From positions 1-64,000 of the forward strand of contig DASVWI010000036.1 in the NCBI GenBank assembly GCA_036389675.1: 64,000 bases of DNA, given 5' to 3'. The position numbers were made by a program, and so were the translations under genes. Below are positions 25,401-33,809 of this stretch, piece after piece; position 1 is the first letter of the stretch, and each line of letters opens with the position of its first letter. This stretch comes from DASQYE01 sp036389675 (GTDB lineage Bacteria; Acidobacteriota; Blastocatellia; Pyrinomonadales; Pyrinomonadaceae). Under the pieces are notes generated by a model, which was not told where the DNA came from, ran no database searches, and worked only from the letters and a program-made list of their open reading frames with translations.

Positions 25401-25527
25401 GCTGGCTCGGCGCTCAAAAGAATAGCTGGCCCGACAGGTCGGCGTTGCACAGGCGCGCTAATGTCAAAGGCCAGAAAGTAGAGACCCGTGACAGACAGAG
25501 ATTTAAACGTGCGCGGCATATGCCGGC

Positions 25528-26226
25528 TTAACCCTCCGGCGCTTCCCCGTACTGATCGACGGGCGAAGGAGGTTGCGCGCCCTGTGGTGTTATCCAAAGC
25601 TCGATTGAAAACCTTTCATGGTCGCCGCCGTCAACCGTCACCAGACGCTCGCCCAAAATTCCGGCTTTAGTAACCAGATAGTCTTTAGCTCGATTTACGC
25701 GCGCCTGCGCCTCACCGGCCCGCGCACCCCGCTTGCCGTAGACCATAATATAGCCGTGCGAGCCCGGCTCGTTCTTCAATCGTTCGGCAAAGTGATCGAG
25801 CCGTTTTTTTTCGTCCGCGAACGCCAGATCGCCGTACTTATCAAAGCGGCGACTGACGACGATACAATCCGGGGACAGGGAGCAGGACGCAGTTTTCCCG
25901 CAAACGGAGTCGAGACCTTCGACCTCCACCGTTGCGGTGACGCTTTGCCCGCTCACCCCCGTCGTGTCAATAGTAATGGTCGGCGTCCCCTGACCGGCGA
26001 TTATAATTCCTGCTGAAACCGTCCAGACGTAACTCAGCGTCAAGCTCGGAGCAGCGCCGGTGACGTTGGCGGTAATCGTGGCCTTCTCGCCCTGTGCGAC
26101 AACCTGCGTCGGGCAATCGACCGTCACGGTCGGGCACTCCGTGGCAGGTGCTTGCGAGGGCGTCCCGCTGCCGACGCTGAGCAGAGCGAAACAGACCAAC
26201 GCCAGACTATTTAACGCACGCCGCAT
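25528..26226 (-). CDS. Exported Ig-like plus OmpA-like domain protein
   Basis: This 232-aa protein starts at ATG 26226, 6 nt after a perfect AGGAGG (26233-26238). A signal peptide (about 1-24, ending around SQAPATE) is followed by a PKD/Ig-like domain with Cys pairs (TVTVDCPTQVV, ATITANVTGAAPSLTLSYVW) of about 90 residues. The C-terminal domain resembles OmpA-C: FDKYGDLAFADEKKRLDHFA, then RAKDYLVTKAGILGERLVTV. The canonical peptidoglycan-binding Asp/Arg motif is partly altered. There is no barrel. Similar chimeras are common in Acidobacteriota genomes (recollection). A periplasmic cell-wall-associated role is inferred. Confidence 0.7.
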   Translation of the reverse strand: MRRALNSLALVCFALLSVGSGTPSQAPATECPTVTVDCPTQVVAQGEKATITANVTGAAPSLTLSYVWTVSAGIIIAGQGTPTITIDTTGVSGQSVTATVEVEGLDSVCGKTASCSLSPDCIVVSRRFDKYGDLAFADEKKRLDHFAERLKNEPGSHGYIMVYGKRGARAGEAQARVNRAKDYLVTKAGILGERLVTVDGGDHERFSIELWITPQGAQPPSPVDQYGEAPEG

Positions 26227-26310
26227 GATCGGCCTCCTGATTTACCGTAGCAAATTACAATAGAGGGGAAAGCACTTGTCTTATCAAGATACAACAAACC
26301 CGGCTGATCT

Positions 26311-26745
26311 TCACTCCGAGGGAGCGAGAAGCGCGCTGCCGGGCTTGAGCGCGAGCGTGCAGCGAGAGACGCAGACGAGGCGCTCGCGCTCGTCGCGTAT
26401 CTCTATGGCCCAGACGGTCATCTGCCTGCCTTTATAGACGGGTTTAGCCTCCGCCCGGACGCGCCCCCTCGTCACAGAGCGCAGGTGATTGGCATTGATC
26501 TCGACGCCGACCGGAGTATAGCGGCTAAGGTCGGTGTTGAGTGCCGCGCCGATGGAGGCGGCTGTCTCGGCCAGCACCACAGAGACGCCGCCGTGCAACA
26601 GGCCCGTGTACTGGTGATGCCGCTCGTCAACCTGCATGGAGAGCAGCACGCGCTCAGGCTCTGCGGCCTCTATCTCAATGCCGAGGGTCTTGAGCACGGT
26701 TCGATCACTGCTGTTACGCATTGTGTCCAGTAGGCTCATCGTCAT
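26311..26745 (-). CDS. PaaI-family hotdog thioesterase
   Basis: The protein has 144 aa from ATG 26745, which overlaps the TGA of the upstream methyltransferase gene (ATGA). A longer in-frame start at 26895 lies inside that gene and is rejected. The hotdog signature GLLHGGVSVVLAETAASIGA near residue 50 contains the HGG motif and the catalytic acidic residue, with VGVEINANHLRSVTRGRVRAEA following. Family members hydrolyse aryl- or acyl-CoA thioesters. It is coupled to a methyltransferase of the polysaccharide region rather than to the nearby acyl-CoA synthetase, which is odd. It may be a general acyl-CoA clean-up enzyme. Confidence 0.85.
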   Translation of the reverse strand: MTMSLLDTMRNSSDRTVLKTLGIEIEAAEPERVLLSMQVDERHHQYTGLLHGGVSVVLAETAASIGAALNTDLSRYTPVGVEINANHLRSVTRGRVRAEAKPVYKGRQMTVWAIEIRDERERLVCVSRCTLALKPGSALLAPSE

Positions 26746-27923
26746 TCCGCCTGTGCCGCAGCCACACGCTCGGCCTGCGCCGTCTCCCTTTCTTCTTCTT
26801 CTTCTCTGTTCGCAGCGGTCGTGCGCCGACCAGAGGCCCGCCATCCCGCGCCGCCCAGGATAACGACATCTGCAAGATGAGCGCGCTCGAACCACGCGGC
26901 GACCTGCGCGCGGCTGTAGCGATTCTCAATCGGCGCAGAGAAGCGGTCGAACTGATCCGTGTAGAGCACGCGGAAAGAGTATTTGCGATAGTGGCCGAGC
27001 GGGACGCGATCAGCCAGCCGGCGTGTCGCCGGAAAGCGTTCGAGGTAGCGCGCGGGCGTGACCAGCCCGACCTCGAAACCGACGGCGATGAGCCACGACA
27101 ATTTTTTGAGCAGGGCGTGCGGCAGCCTTGTCGTCAAGCGCCGCACCTGTGTCACACCCGAGAGCGCAGCGCGTCGCCAGCGGGGCTCGCCTTCCAGATT
27201 CCAGTAGAGGTAGATGTTCAGAAAGCCGCCCTCGCGCAGGAGCGGCAGGAGCGCCTGAAAACCTCTCTCGGGGTCGGGCAGGTGATGCAGCACGCCGAGG
27301 CTGTAGAGAAAATCGAACGTGCGCGGCGGAAAGGGCGGATGATAAATGTCCGCCTGCACGAAATGCGTGTTCTCGTTCTCGCGATTATTCTGGGCGGCGA
27401 CCTCTATCGCCTGACTGAAATCCATGGCGACGACTTCGCGCGCGCCGCTGCGTGCCATGTAGAAAGTGTGGCGTCCGGTTCCGCAACCGGCATCGAGGAC
27501 GAGAGCGCCCGCGAAGGCTTCCGGCGCGAAGCGCTCGAAGTACCAGCGAAAGTTCGATTCGTAGTCGGGCAGCATCTCGGAAAACGCCTGCCACTCGTAG
27601 CCGAAGCTGCGCGCCGTCTCACGCTGCGCGCGCGTCGCCCGGTCATCGCTTGCGGCGCTCCTCTCACCTTCGGCGGGCAACAGCTGGGCGGGCAGGCGCG
27701 GGCGGTGCTGCTCGAAAAACTCAGGGTGCATCTCCCAGAGCATACCCTGTAGAGCAGGCGGCAAGAGGCGCGGGATGCCTCCGATGATGGGGTAGACGGA
27801 AGCGCACGCGCACGAGAGAAGACCCGTGGCGATCTCGTTCGCGGTAGTCCTCTCGAAGATTTCACACGAGAGCGAGCCCCCGCAGAGCGGGCAGACGATT
27901 AGTTGGAGCAGCCTCTGTTTCAT
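26742..27923 (-). CDS. SAM-dependent methyltransferase with Trm112-like N-terminus
   Basis: This 393-aa protein has an N-terminal zinc-ribbon-like domain (C11, C14 in VCPLCGGSL; C38, C40 in LLSCACASVYPIIGGIPRLL) as in Trm112/UPF0434. The second Cys pair is CxC instead of the usual CxxC. A helical region leads to a class I methyltransferase core: motif I VLDAGCGTGRHTFYMA near residue 140, and the later motif FLYSLGVLHHLPDPERGF near 210. It overlaps both neighbours by ATGA junctions, so it is translated with the Wzy-like gene upstream and the thioesterase downstream. It may methylate a sugar unit. The acceptor is unknown. Confidence 0.82.
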   Translation of the reverse strand: MKQRLLQLIVCPLCGGSLSCEIFERTTANEIATGLLSCACASVYPIIGGIPRLLPPALQGMLWEMHPEFFEQHRPRLPAQLLPAEGERSAASDDRATRAQRETARSFGYEWQAFSEMLPDYESNFRWYFERFAPEAFAGALVLDAGCGTGRHTFYMARSGAREVVAMDFSQAIEVAAQNNRENENTHFVQADIYHPPFPPRTFDFLYSLGVLHHLPDPERGFQALLPLLREGGFLNIYLYWNLEGEPRWRRAALSGVTQVRRLTTRLPHALLKKLSWLIAVGFEVGLVTPARYLERFPATRRLADRVPLGHYRKYSFRVLYTDQFDRFSAPIENRYSRAQVAAWFERAHLADVVILGGAGWRASGRRTTAANREEEEERETAQAERVAAAQAE

Positions 27924-29464
27924 TGCCGGTTATGTGCCAGGGACGCCGCGCCGGTGTTTGTCTCGGGTGCGGGCATGATCTTCGGTTGCATGCTGCGGCG
28001 GCGACGGCGACGGCGGCGATGATTCCCGCCGTCCGAGGCGCGCTCGACGCGCCCGTTCAGAGTTGCCAGCGCCGCGACCACCAGAAAGAGCAGCGCGTTT
28101 GACGTGGTGTGCAGCGTGAAATCGAAAAAGCTATGGATGAGCACGGCGAAGCAACCGGCGAGCGCGCCCGTGGCTACGCCGCGCCGGAACTTGTCCGCGC
28201 TGGCCGCGCGCTTGAGCCCCAGACGAAAGAGCGTGACGATGAAGAAGAGCCCGACGAGTGCGCCCAGGACGCCCGCGTCCGAGAGCGTCTGTAAGTAATC
28301 GTTGTGGGCCTGCTCGACTCTTAAGAATCCGCTGCGCGTGTCGTAGCGCGTGAAGGCCAGACCGAAGGAGCCGAGGCCCGTTCCCAGCAGCGGGTGATCG
28401 CGTATGATCTCAAGCGTCACGCGCCAGAAGTGGGCGCGCCCCGTGGTCGGGTCAGCCGAGCTGACCGTCCCCATAAAACGATTCACGACCGGCTCTCCGC
28501 CGAGCATCACGACGCCGGCAAAGATCGAGAGGATCAGCGCGAGGCCGAGCCCGGCGCGCACAGCCGCGCCCCTGATGCCGGAGCTCTCGTCGGCTTCATC
28601 GCCGCCCGTCCTGCGTCCCCTTCTAAACCCCGTCATCCCGACGAGAAAGACGATCTCCGCGATGAGGCTCAGGATGCCGCCGCGCGAATTCGTCATCACC
28701 AGCGCGACGGCCATCAACCCGGCGGCGAAGACGTAGATGAAGCGCTTATCGCGCTCGACTCCGCCGGAGAAGATCATGCCGAGGGGAAGCCCGAGCGTCA
28801 GCTCCATGTAGCCCGCGAAGTGGTGACGATTGATGAAGGGGCCGAACGGCGTGCTCTCCTTCAGCTCGCGCAGCCAGAGAAGCTTCGTCGGGCTGGTGAA
28901 AGATTGTATGAGGCCGAGGATGGCGAGCAGGAAGCCGAAGATAATGATCGTCCGCACGAGCAGGCGAAGGCGTATCGGCCCGTCGGTGAAGGCGAGCGCG
29001 GCGGCGAAGTAAATCAGGAGCGCCGCGATCTGAACGATGGCGAGGCGCGTCGAATAGGGGTCGAGCGAGAGGCTTCTGACGGTCGGGAAAGAGATGAGCC
29101 CGCCGCCCGCCTCGTGCCCGAGCGGGAGAAGCTGCACGAGGCCGATGAGCACGAGGCCGACGAGCGGCCATTGCAGCGCGTTGCGGCTCAGGCGCAGGCG
29201 TCGGCTGGCCCACGCATCGACGCCCCAGAGAAGAATCACCAGCGCCGCGCCCGCCTGAAAGACGGCGAGCGACCAGTAGTGAACCGTCCCGTAAGCCAAA
29301 GTCGAGAGGACGATACTGACGCAGATGATGAGGAAGATAAAGCGGCTCGCCAGCGTCCGCCCGGCATCACCTTGTGCCCTGACGGGAAGCGCGCCCGGCG
29401 TCTTTGCTTCCACCCCTTGGGGCTGTAGCGTCTGCTGCGCCGCGTTGGAGATTGAAGTCGTCAT
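27920..29464 (-). CDS. Wzy/O-antigen ligase-family membrane protein, copy 2
   Basis: This 514-aa protein has about 10-12 transmembrane helices. The conserved periplasmic region near residues 355-400 reads HPLLGTGLGSFGLAFTRYD and VEQAHNDYLQTLSDAGVLG, the Wzy_C signature with catalytic-region His and Asp. The C-terminus is basic, rich in Arg (HRRRRRRRR-type). Its ATG at 29464 overlaps the end of the TPR gene by 98 nt, which is long; a downstream start such as GTG within QPQGVEA would shorten it. It is a polymerase or ligase for a lipid-linked oligosaccharide. Copy 1 is at 17850-19406. Confidence 0.82.
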   Translation of the reverse strand: MTTSISNAAQQTLQPQGVEAKTPGALPVRAQGDAGRTLASRFIFLIICVSIVLSTLAYGTVHYWSLAVFQAGAALVILLWGVDAWASRRLRLSRNALQWPLVGLVLIGLVQLLPLGHEAGGGLISFPTVRSLSLDPYSTRLAIVQIAALLIYFAAALAFTDGPIRLRLLVRTIIIFGFLLAILGLIQSFTSPTKLLWLRELKESTPFGPFINRHHFAGYMELTLGLPLGMIFSGGVERDKRFIYVFAAGLMAVALVMTNSRGGILSLIAEIVFLVGMTGFRRGRRTGGDEADESSGIRGAAVRAGLGLALILSIFAGVVMLGGEPVVNRFMGTVSSADPTTGRAHFWRVTLEIIRDHPLLGTGLGSFGLAFTRYDTRSGFLRVEQAHNDYLQTLSDAGVLGALVGLFFIVTLFRLGLKRAASADKFRRGVATGALAGCFAVLIHSFFDFTLHTTSNALLFLVVAALATLNGRVERASDGGNHRRRRRRRRSMQPKIMPAPETNTGAASLAHNRQ

Positions 29465-30755
29465 ACCAGACTATACCAAATATAGGACATGCCGCACCCT
29501 CACCCGTATCGCAGGGGCTGCGGTTGGTGGCGATGAAGATCGCCTCCGTCTTCGAACCCGTCTTAAAGTTGAGCGCGACGCTCTGCCATTCGTTTGTGCC
29601 CACGGGAAGCGGCGCGGATGAAGCAAGCACAGACCTGTCCGCGCCGTCCTGAACCTGTATGACGGGAGTGCTGGCGCTCTTCAGATCGGTCGTGCGCGCG
29701 TAAAATTCCAGACGATAGGACGTCTGGGGCTCGACCAGCACCGCCTGCCCGATGGTGTCGAAGTTGAGCTGGGCCGGCGCTTGAAACAGTACGCGCAGGC
29801 TGCGATTGCCGCTGCGCCTGTACCTCTCGTCAAGCCCGACCTGTGCCTGCGGAAGCGACCTCACGCGCCAGTCGAAAGGGTTCTCCTCGCTCAGGCCTAT
29901 GTCGCTCTCGAAGCCCCCGTTTGCGATCTGCTCGGTCTTGATGCCGCCTGCGTCCTTCGCATCAATATCACTGTAAATCTTAAACGCCGCGTGAAAACGC
30001 TTCGCGTCCAGCAGCGCCCTCATGAGCGCGAGCCCGACGGTGCGCCGCTCCACCTTGTCAGCCGCTGAGAGGCCGTTCCATTGGCCCAGAGCATCGTCTA
30101 TGAGCTGGCGGCCCATCAGGTACGCGACCAGATCGGCGCGCGTCGCCGGAGAATTGCCAGCCGCGCGGCTGATCGCATTAACGTCCTGACCGAAGACGTA
30201 CCAGGCCATGTTGAAGATTTGCGGGCGCAGGCGCGGGTCTTGATCCGCGGCCAGTTGCAACTCGGCGAAGGCTTCCTCGGCGCGGCCCGCGCGCAGCAGC
30301 ACGTTGCCCAGCTGCCAACGCGGTTCGGCATAAACGGGCGCGAGCTCGACGGCGCGCCTTAAAGCCTTCTCTGCGCCCGCGCGGTCGCCGGATTGCTCGC
30401 GTGCCCTCCCCAGGTCGAGCCAGAGCCGATAATCGTTGGGCGAGAGGCTGACGGCCTGCTCAAAGTGGCGCAGCGCATCGGCCCACTGCTCCGGCGGCAG
30501 CACCTGCTTTTCCAGCATGGCGACAGTCCAATGCGTCAGCGGGTCGGCGGGCGCAAGCCCTGTAGTCCACCGCGCCGTCTCTATCGCGCCGCTCTCCAGC
30601 CCCGGCGCATACTCTGCCACGACATCGCCGACGTACCAGCGCCCCGCGTACCATGAGCCCAGGAGCACCAGCGTGACGGGCACAAGCAGGAGCAGGCGCA
30701 GGAGGGGCGAGCGCACGTCTATCAGCTTCAGTTGATCTCGTTCGATCTGACTCAC
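29367..30755 (-). CDS. TPR protein with C-terminal carbohydrate-binding-like jelly roll
   Basis: This 462-aa protein starts at GTG 30755. A single membrane helix (about 18-42) anchors it, followed by TPR repeats between about 90 and 250 (ALRHFEQAVSLSPNDYRLW; GAEKALRRAVELAPVYAEPR; EEAFAELQLAADQDPRL). The C-terminal domain of about 150 residues (IANGGFESDIGLSEENPFDW, YRLEFYARTTDL, FGIVWYDDFNLQRG) looks like a CBM4/9-type beta-sandwich. Such TPR proteins accompany Wzy/ligase genes in exopolysaccharide loci and may scaffold the export machinery or bind the glycan (inference). Its 3' end overlaps the Wzy-like start by 98 nt out of frame. Confidence 0.72.
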   Translation of the reverse strand: MSQIERDQLKLIDVRSPLLRLLLLVPVTLVLLGSWYAGRWYVGDVVAEYAPGLESGAIETARWTTGLAPADPLTHWTVAMLEKQVLPPEQWADALRHFEQAVSLSPNDYRLWLDLGRAREQSGDRAGAEKALRRAVELAPVYAEPRWQLGNVLLRAGRAEEAFAELQLAADQDPRLRPQIFNMAWYVFGQDVNAISRAAGNSPATRADLVAYLMGRQLIDDALGQWNGLSAADKVERRTVGLALMRALLDAKRFHAAFKIYSDIDAKDAGGIKTEQIANGGFESDIGLSEENPFDWRVRSLPQAQVGLDERYRRSGNRSLRVLFQAPAQLNFDTIGQAVLVEPQTSYRLEFYARTTDLKSASTPVIQVQDGADRSVLASSAPLPVGTNEWQSVALNFKTGSKTEAIFIATNRSPCDTGEGAACPIFGIVWYDDFNLQRGAADATAPRGGSKDAGRASRQGTR

Positions 30756-30789
30756 AACCTTCTGAAATTACAGAGCGGTCATCCTAAGG

Positions 30790-32598
30790 CTAGTCTTCGC
30801 TCAACTGCTCTATCTTGATTCGCATGCGTTTGAGTACGACCTGCTCCTCTTCGCAGTCGCGCAGGATTTCCCTGACGCGCTCATCTGCAAACTGCGAGCT
30901 TGAGATGAGAACCTCGTCCACGCGCTGCTCGCGGCAGATGGTGCGAAGCTGGCCGTTGCCGCCGTAGACTCTGAGCCCGTGTATGACCTTGCCCTTCTTG
31001 CGCGGGTCGTCGTCCACGAAGCCGACGGGCGCATATTGCAGCTCGCGATTATTCAACAACTCGCGCAGCAGCAGCTCGCCCGCATCCCCCGCTCCGTAAA
31101 TCAGGACGCGGCAGCCGTCGCGCGCACGTTGAGTGGGCAGAATCTGCCTGAACAACCTGAAGGCCATGCGGCTGCCCGCCAGCATCATTAACAGGAACAT
31201 GCCGTCCAGCACAAAGACTGTGCGCGAAAACTCACGGAAGCGAAAAGCGAAGAGAATCGCCAGAATGCTCGTGATCGAGCCGAGCACGACGCCCTTGCTG
31301 AAGACGACCAGATCGTCCACGCTCGTATAGCGCCAGATGCCGCGATAGACGCCCACCAGAAGGAAGGTCGCCATCTTGATGAAGACCAGCAGCGGCACGG
31401 TTCTGAGGAAGAGCTGCCAGTCGCGGCTCTCCATCGAGAACGGCCCGAAGACGAGGGCGTAGGCGCTGTAGTAGGCCAGAATAATCAGCACGACATCGAG
31501 CAGCACCTCGAAGACTCGTCGCTTGTAAGAGAGATCGACGAGGAAGGCGAAGAGCGGGGTCTCAGGCGCTGACTTCACGTCCTCCTCGTCATACACCTTC
31601 ACGCCCGCGAGGTACACGCCGAGCAGCGTGAGCAGCACTGTGAAGCCAAGGATGGCGGCGAGGCTGACATCCAGCTTGAGCTGGCGCACGAGTATCGCCA
31701 GCAGGCCGGAGAGGGTCGCGAATCCGTAGAGCATCCAGACGGCCCGGCGTTCAGACATGCCGAGCGCCACAAGACGGTGCGACGTATGATCGCGCCCGCC
31801 CTGCGACGCGGCGCGCCCCGAAAGCTTTCTCAGTACGGTCACGAAGGTCGTGTCGAAGATGGGGATGAACAGAATCAGAATCGGCACGGTCAGCACGGGC
31901 AGCAGCGAGCGCGAGCGCCCAGCCGTTCCGGCGATGCTCAACATCGCCGTGCTCGACAGAAAGAACCCTATGAACATCGAGCCGCAATCGCCCATGAAGA
32001 TGGAGGCCGGGTTGAAGTTGTAGGCGAGGAATCCGAGCAGCGCGGCGGCGAACACCGCCAGCATCAGCGCCTCCGTCATCTGCCCGTTAGCCACGAAACT
32101 GAGCGCCAGAAAAATCGAGGCGATGGCCGCGATCCCTCCGGCCAGCCCGTCCATATTGTCGAGCAGGTTGATGGCGTTGGTGATGCCGATCAGCCAGAAT
32201 ATGGTGATCACCATATTGACCAGCGCCGACCCCGTCCATGTCGTGCTCAGCCCGTAATAGATGACGAAGGCCGCGCCCATCACCTGCCCGATCAGTTTCT
32301 GGTAAGGCTTGGTGTGCACGAGGTCGTCGACGAGCCCGACCAGAAAGAGAAAGCTGCTCGCGCCGATCACCACCCAACCGTTGCGCGTATGCGGCACAAG
32401 GAAAAGATACGTGACGAGGACGGAGAGAAAGACTGCCGTGCCGCCGAGCATGGCCGTCGGCTTCTTATGCCAGCGGTCTGTCTTCGGGCGCGCGACCACG
32501 CCCCAGCGCCTCGCCAGCGCGCGCACCACGGGCGTCAGCACGAGCGACAGCACAAGCGAAGCGGCAACCGCGATGAGATGCTTCAGATCAAACGACAT
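30790..32598 (-). CDS. WecA-type sugar-1-phosphate transferase fused to a CapD/FlaA1-like N-terminal module
   Basis: This 602-aa protein has two recognisable modules. Residues 1-330 are a polytopic MraY/WecA/TagO transferase: DDLVHTKP at 91-98 (catalytic Asp-Asp), NLLDNMDGLAGG at 144-155, MGDCGS at 202-207 and HTSHR at 271-275. It would transfer a HexNAc-1-phosphate to undecaprenyl phosphate and so prime the repeat unit. Residues 355-602 contain four more helices and a Rossmann-like NAD/CoA-binding fold, VLIYGAGDAGELLLREL at about 498-514, like the N-terminus of CapD/FlaA1/PglF nucleotide-sugar dehydratases. The catalytic short-chain dehydratase domain is missing. The fusion may couple priming to a cofactor or sugar sensor. 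Confidence 0.82.
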   Translation of the reverse strand: MSFDLKHLIAVAASLVLSLVLTPVVRALARRWGVVARPKTDRWHKKPTAMLGGTAVFLSVLVTYLFLVPHTRNGWVVIGASSFLFLVGLVDDLVHTKPYQKLIGQVMGAAFVIYYGLSTTWTGSALVNMVITIFWLIGITNAINLLDNMDGLAGGIAAIASIFLALSFVANGQMTEALMLAVFAAALLGFLAYNFNPASIFMGDCGSMFIGFFLSSTAMLSIAGTAGRSRSLLPVLTVPILILFIPIFDTTFVTVLRKLSGRAASQGGRDHTSHRLVALGMSERRAVWMLYGFATLSGLLAILVRQLKLDVSLAAILGFTVLLTLLGVYLAGVKVYDEEDVKSAPETPLFAFLVDLSYKRRVFEVLLDVVLIILAYYSAYALVFGPFSMESRDWQLFLRTVPLLVFIKMATFLLVGVYRGIWRYTSVDDLVVFSKGVVLGSITSILAILFAFRFREFSRTVFVLDGMFLLMMLAGSRMAFRLFRQILPTQRARDGCRVLIYGAGDAGELLLRELLNNRELQYAPVGFVDDDPRKKGKVIHGLRVYGGNGQLRTICREQRVDEVLISSSQFADERVREILRDCEEEQVVLKRMRIKIEQLSED

Positions 32599-32715
32599 AT
32601 AGCTGAGGTGTTGCAGAATACCGCCGGTTTCGAGAACCCCAAACCCTATTCGATCAGGCGCAACAAATCAAGTCCCGAAGGCGAAGGAAGAAAAGAAGAA
32701 GCAGGATGAATGAGC

Positions 32716-32792
32716 AGGTCAGTACCGCCTGCGGTAGCGGGCGGGTCTTCAATGTTGACTACCCGCCCGGCTTAAGCAGGCGGTACTGACCT
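32716..32792. repeat. Long REP-like palindromic element
   Basis: AGGTCAGTACCGCCTGC (32716-32732) is repeated perfectly in inverted form at 32776-32792 (17 bp). An inner stem CGGGCGGGT (32738-32746) pairs with ACCCGCCCG (32761-32769), closing a 14-nt loop. The small internal bulges (GGTAG, GCTTAA) separate the two stems. This makes a 77-nt two-tier hairpin in the gap between the SDR and the priming-transferase gene. It lacks a T tract, so it is not a plain terminator. It resembles REP/MITE-like elements. Confidence 0.75.
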
Positions 32793-32795
32793 CTC

Positions 32796-32830
32796 TTATC
32801 CTGTCCATTCTGTCCATCGCTGTTAATTTT
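32796..32830. repeat. CCTGTCCATCCCTGTTAA family copy
   Basis: TTATCCTGTCCATTCTGTCC followed by ATCGCTGTTAATTTT belongs to the same dispersed family as the arms at 12179-12271, 46072-46176 and 52350-52480. Here only one arm is clear; an upstream GCAGGATGAATGAGCAGG (32702-32718) may be a remnant of the other. It directly adjoins the large palindrome. Confidence 0.5.
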
Positions 32831-32832
32831 CC

Positions 32833-33804
32833 TTACGCCCCCAGCCTGCCGGATTGATAGTCGATGACGCTCTTGAGTATGCCGTCGAGCTTCATCTCGG
32901 GCTGGAATCCGACGAGCGCGTTGACCTTGCTGATGTCGGGCACGCGGCGCGGCATGTCCTCGAACCCTTCTTCATATGCTTCGGCGTAAGGAACCATCAC
33001 GATCTCAGACTCCGATTTGGTCAGCTCCTTGATCCTCTCAGCCAGCTCAAGGATCGAGACCTCTTCGTTGCTGCCGATGTTGAAGACCTCTCCGACTGCG
33101 CCCTCGTGATCCATCAGCTTGATGAGCGCGCCGACGACATCGCCGACGTAGCCGAAACAGCGCGTCTGCGTGCCGTCGCCGTAGACGGTGATGGGGCGGC
33201 CCGCGAGCGCCTGCCTGACGAAGGTCGGGATGACCATCCCGTACTGTCCCGTCTGGCGCGGGCCGACGGTGTTGAAGAGTCTCACCACTCTTGTCGGGAG
33301 CTTCTTCTCGCGCCAGTAGGCGAGGGCCAGAAACTCGTCAATCGCCTTCGAGCAGGCGTAGCTCCAACGTCCCTTGGTAGTCGCGCCCATCACCAGATTG
33401 CCGTCCTCGCGAAAGGGCACGTCCATCGAAAGACCGTAGACTTCGGAAGTCGAAGCCACGAGCACCGGCTTCTTCTTCTTATTGGCGAGGGCGAGAATGA
33501 CCTCCGTGCCGCGCACGTTGGTCTCGATGGTTCTGACCGGGCTCTCAACGATAAGCTTGACGCCGACGGCTGCCGCCAGATGAAAGATCACATCGCACTG
33601 GTCAACCAGCTCGGCCACGACCGGCTGGTTATGAACGCTGTCAATCGTGTAATGAAAACGCGGGTTCGCCTTGAGATGAGCGATGTTCTCGATAGAGCCT
33701 GTCGAGAGATCATCGATGATAAAGATATCATCGCCCCGCTCAAGGTAGGCGTCCGACAGATGAGAGCCGATAAAGCCGGCGCCTCCCGTAATCAATATTC
33801 GCAA
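32833..33804 (-). CDS. NAD-dependent SDR epimerase/dehydratase (UXS/ArnA-like)
   Basis: I take the start as TTG 33804 because a perfect AGGAGG (33815-33820) lies 10 nt upstream and the encoded MRILITGG begins at the Rossmann motif; another TTG at 33813 is too close. The protein has 323 aa. It contains ILITGGAGFIGSHL for NAD binding, STSEVYGLSMDVPF near the active site, and SYACSKA, the Y-x3-K catalytic pair. The Ser in TSE (not Asp as in 4,6-dehydratases) resembles UDP-glucuronate decarboxylase/ArnA-type enzymes. It likely interconverts a nucleotide sugar. The exact substrate is not certain. Confidence 0.78.
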   Translation of the reverse strand: MRILITGGAGFIGSHLSDAYLERGDDIFIIDDLSTGSIENIAHLKANPRFHYTIDSVHNQPVVAELVDQCDVIFHLAAAVGVKLIVESPVRTIETNVRGTEVILALANKKKKPVLVASTSEVYGLSMDVPFREDGNLVMGATTKGRWSYACSKAIDEFLALAYWREKKLPTRVVRLFNTVGPRQTGQYGMVIPTFVRQALAGRPITVYGDGTQTRCFGYVGDVVGALIKLMDHEGAVGEVFNIGSNEEVSILELAERIKELTKSESEIVMVPYAEAYEEGFEDMPRRVPDISKVNALVGFQPEMKLDGILKSVIDYQSGRLGA

Positions 33805-33809
33805 AATTA

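Noticed and set aside
25514..25525. 12-bp palindrome CGGCATATGCCG after the Ig/OmpA gene
   Set aside because: Short perfect palindrome with no T tract and no second copy seen; could be chance.
26746..26895. N-terminal extension of the thioesterase
   Set aside because: It lies inside the upstream methyltransferase gene and is Arg-rich; the ATGA junction at 26745 is the natural start.
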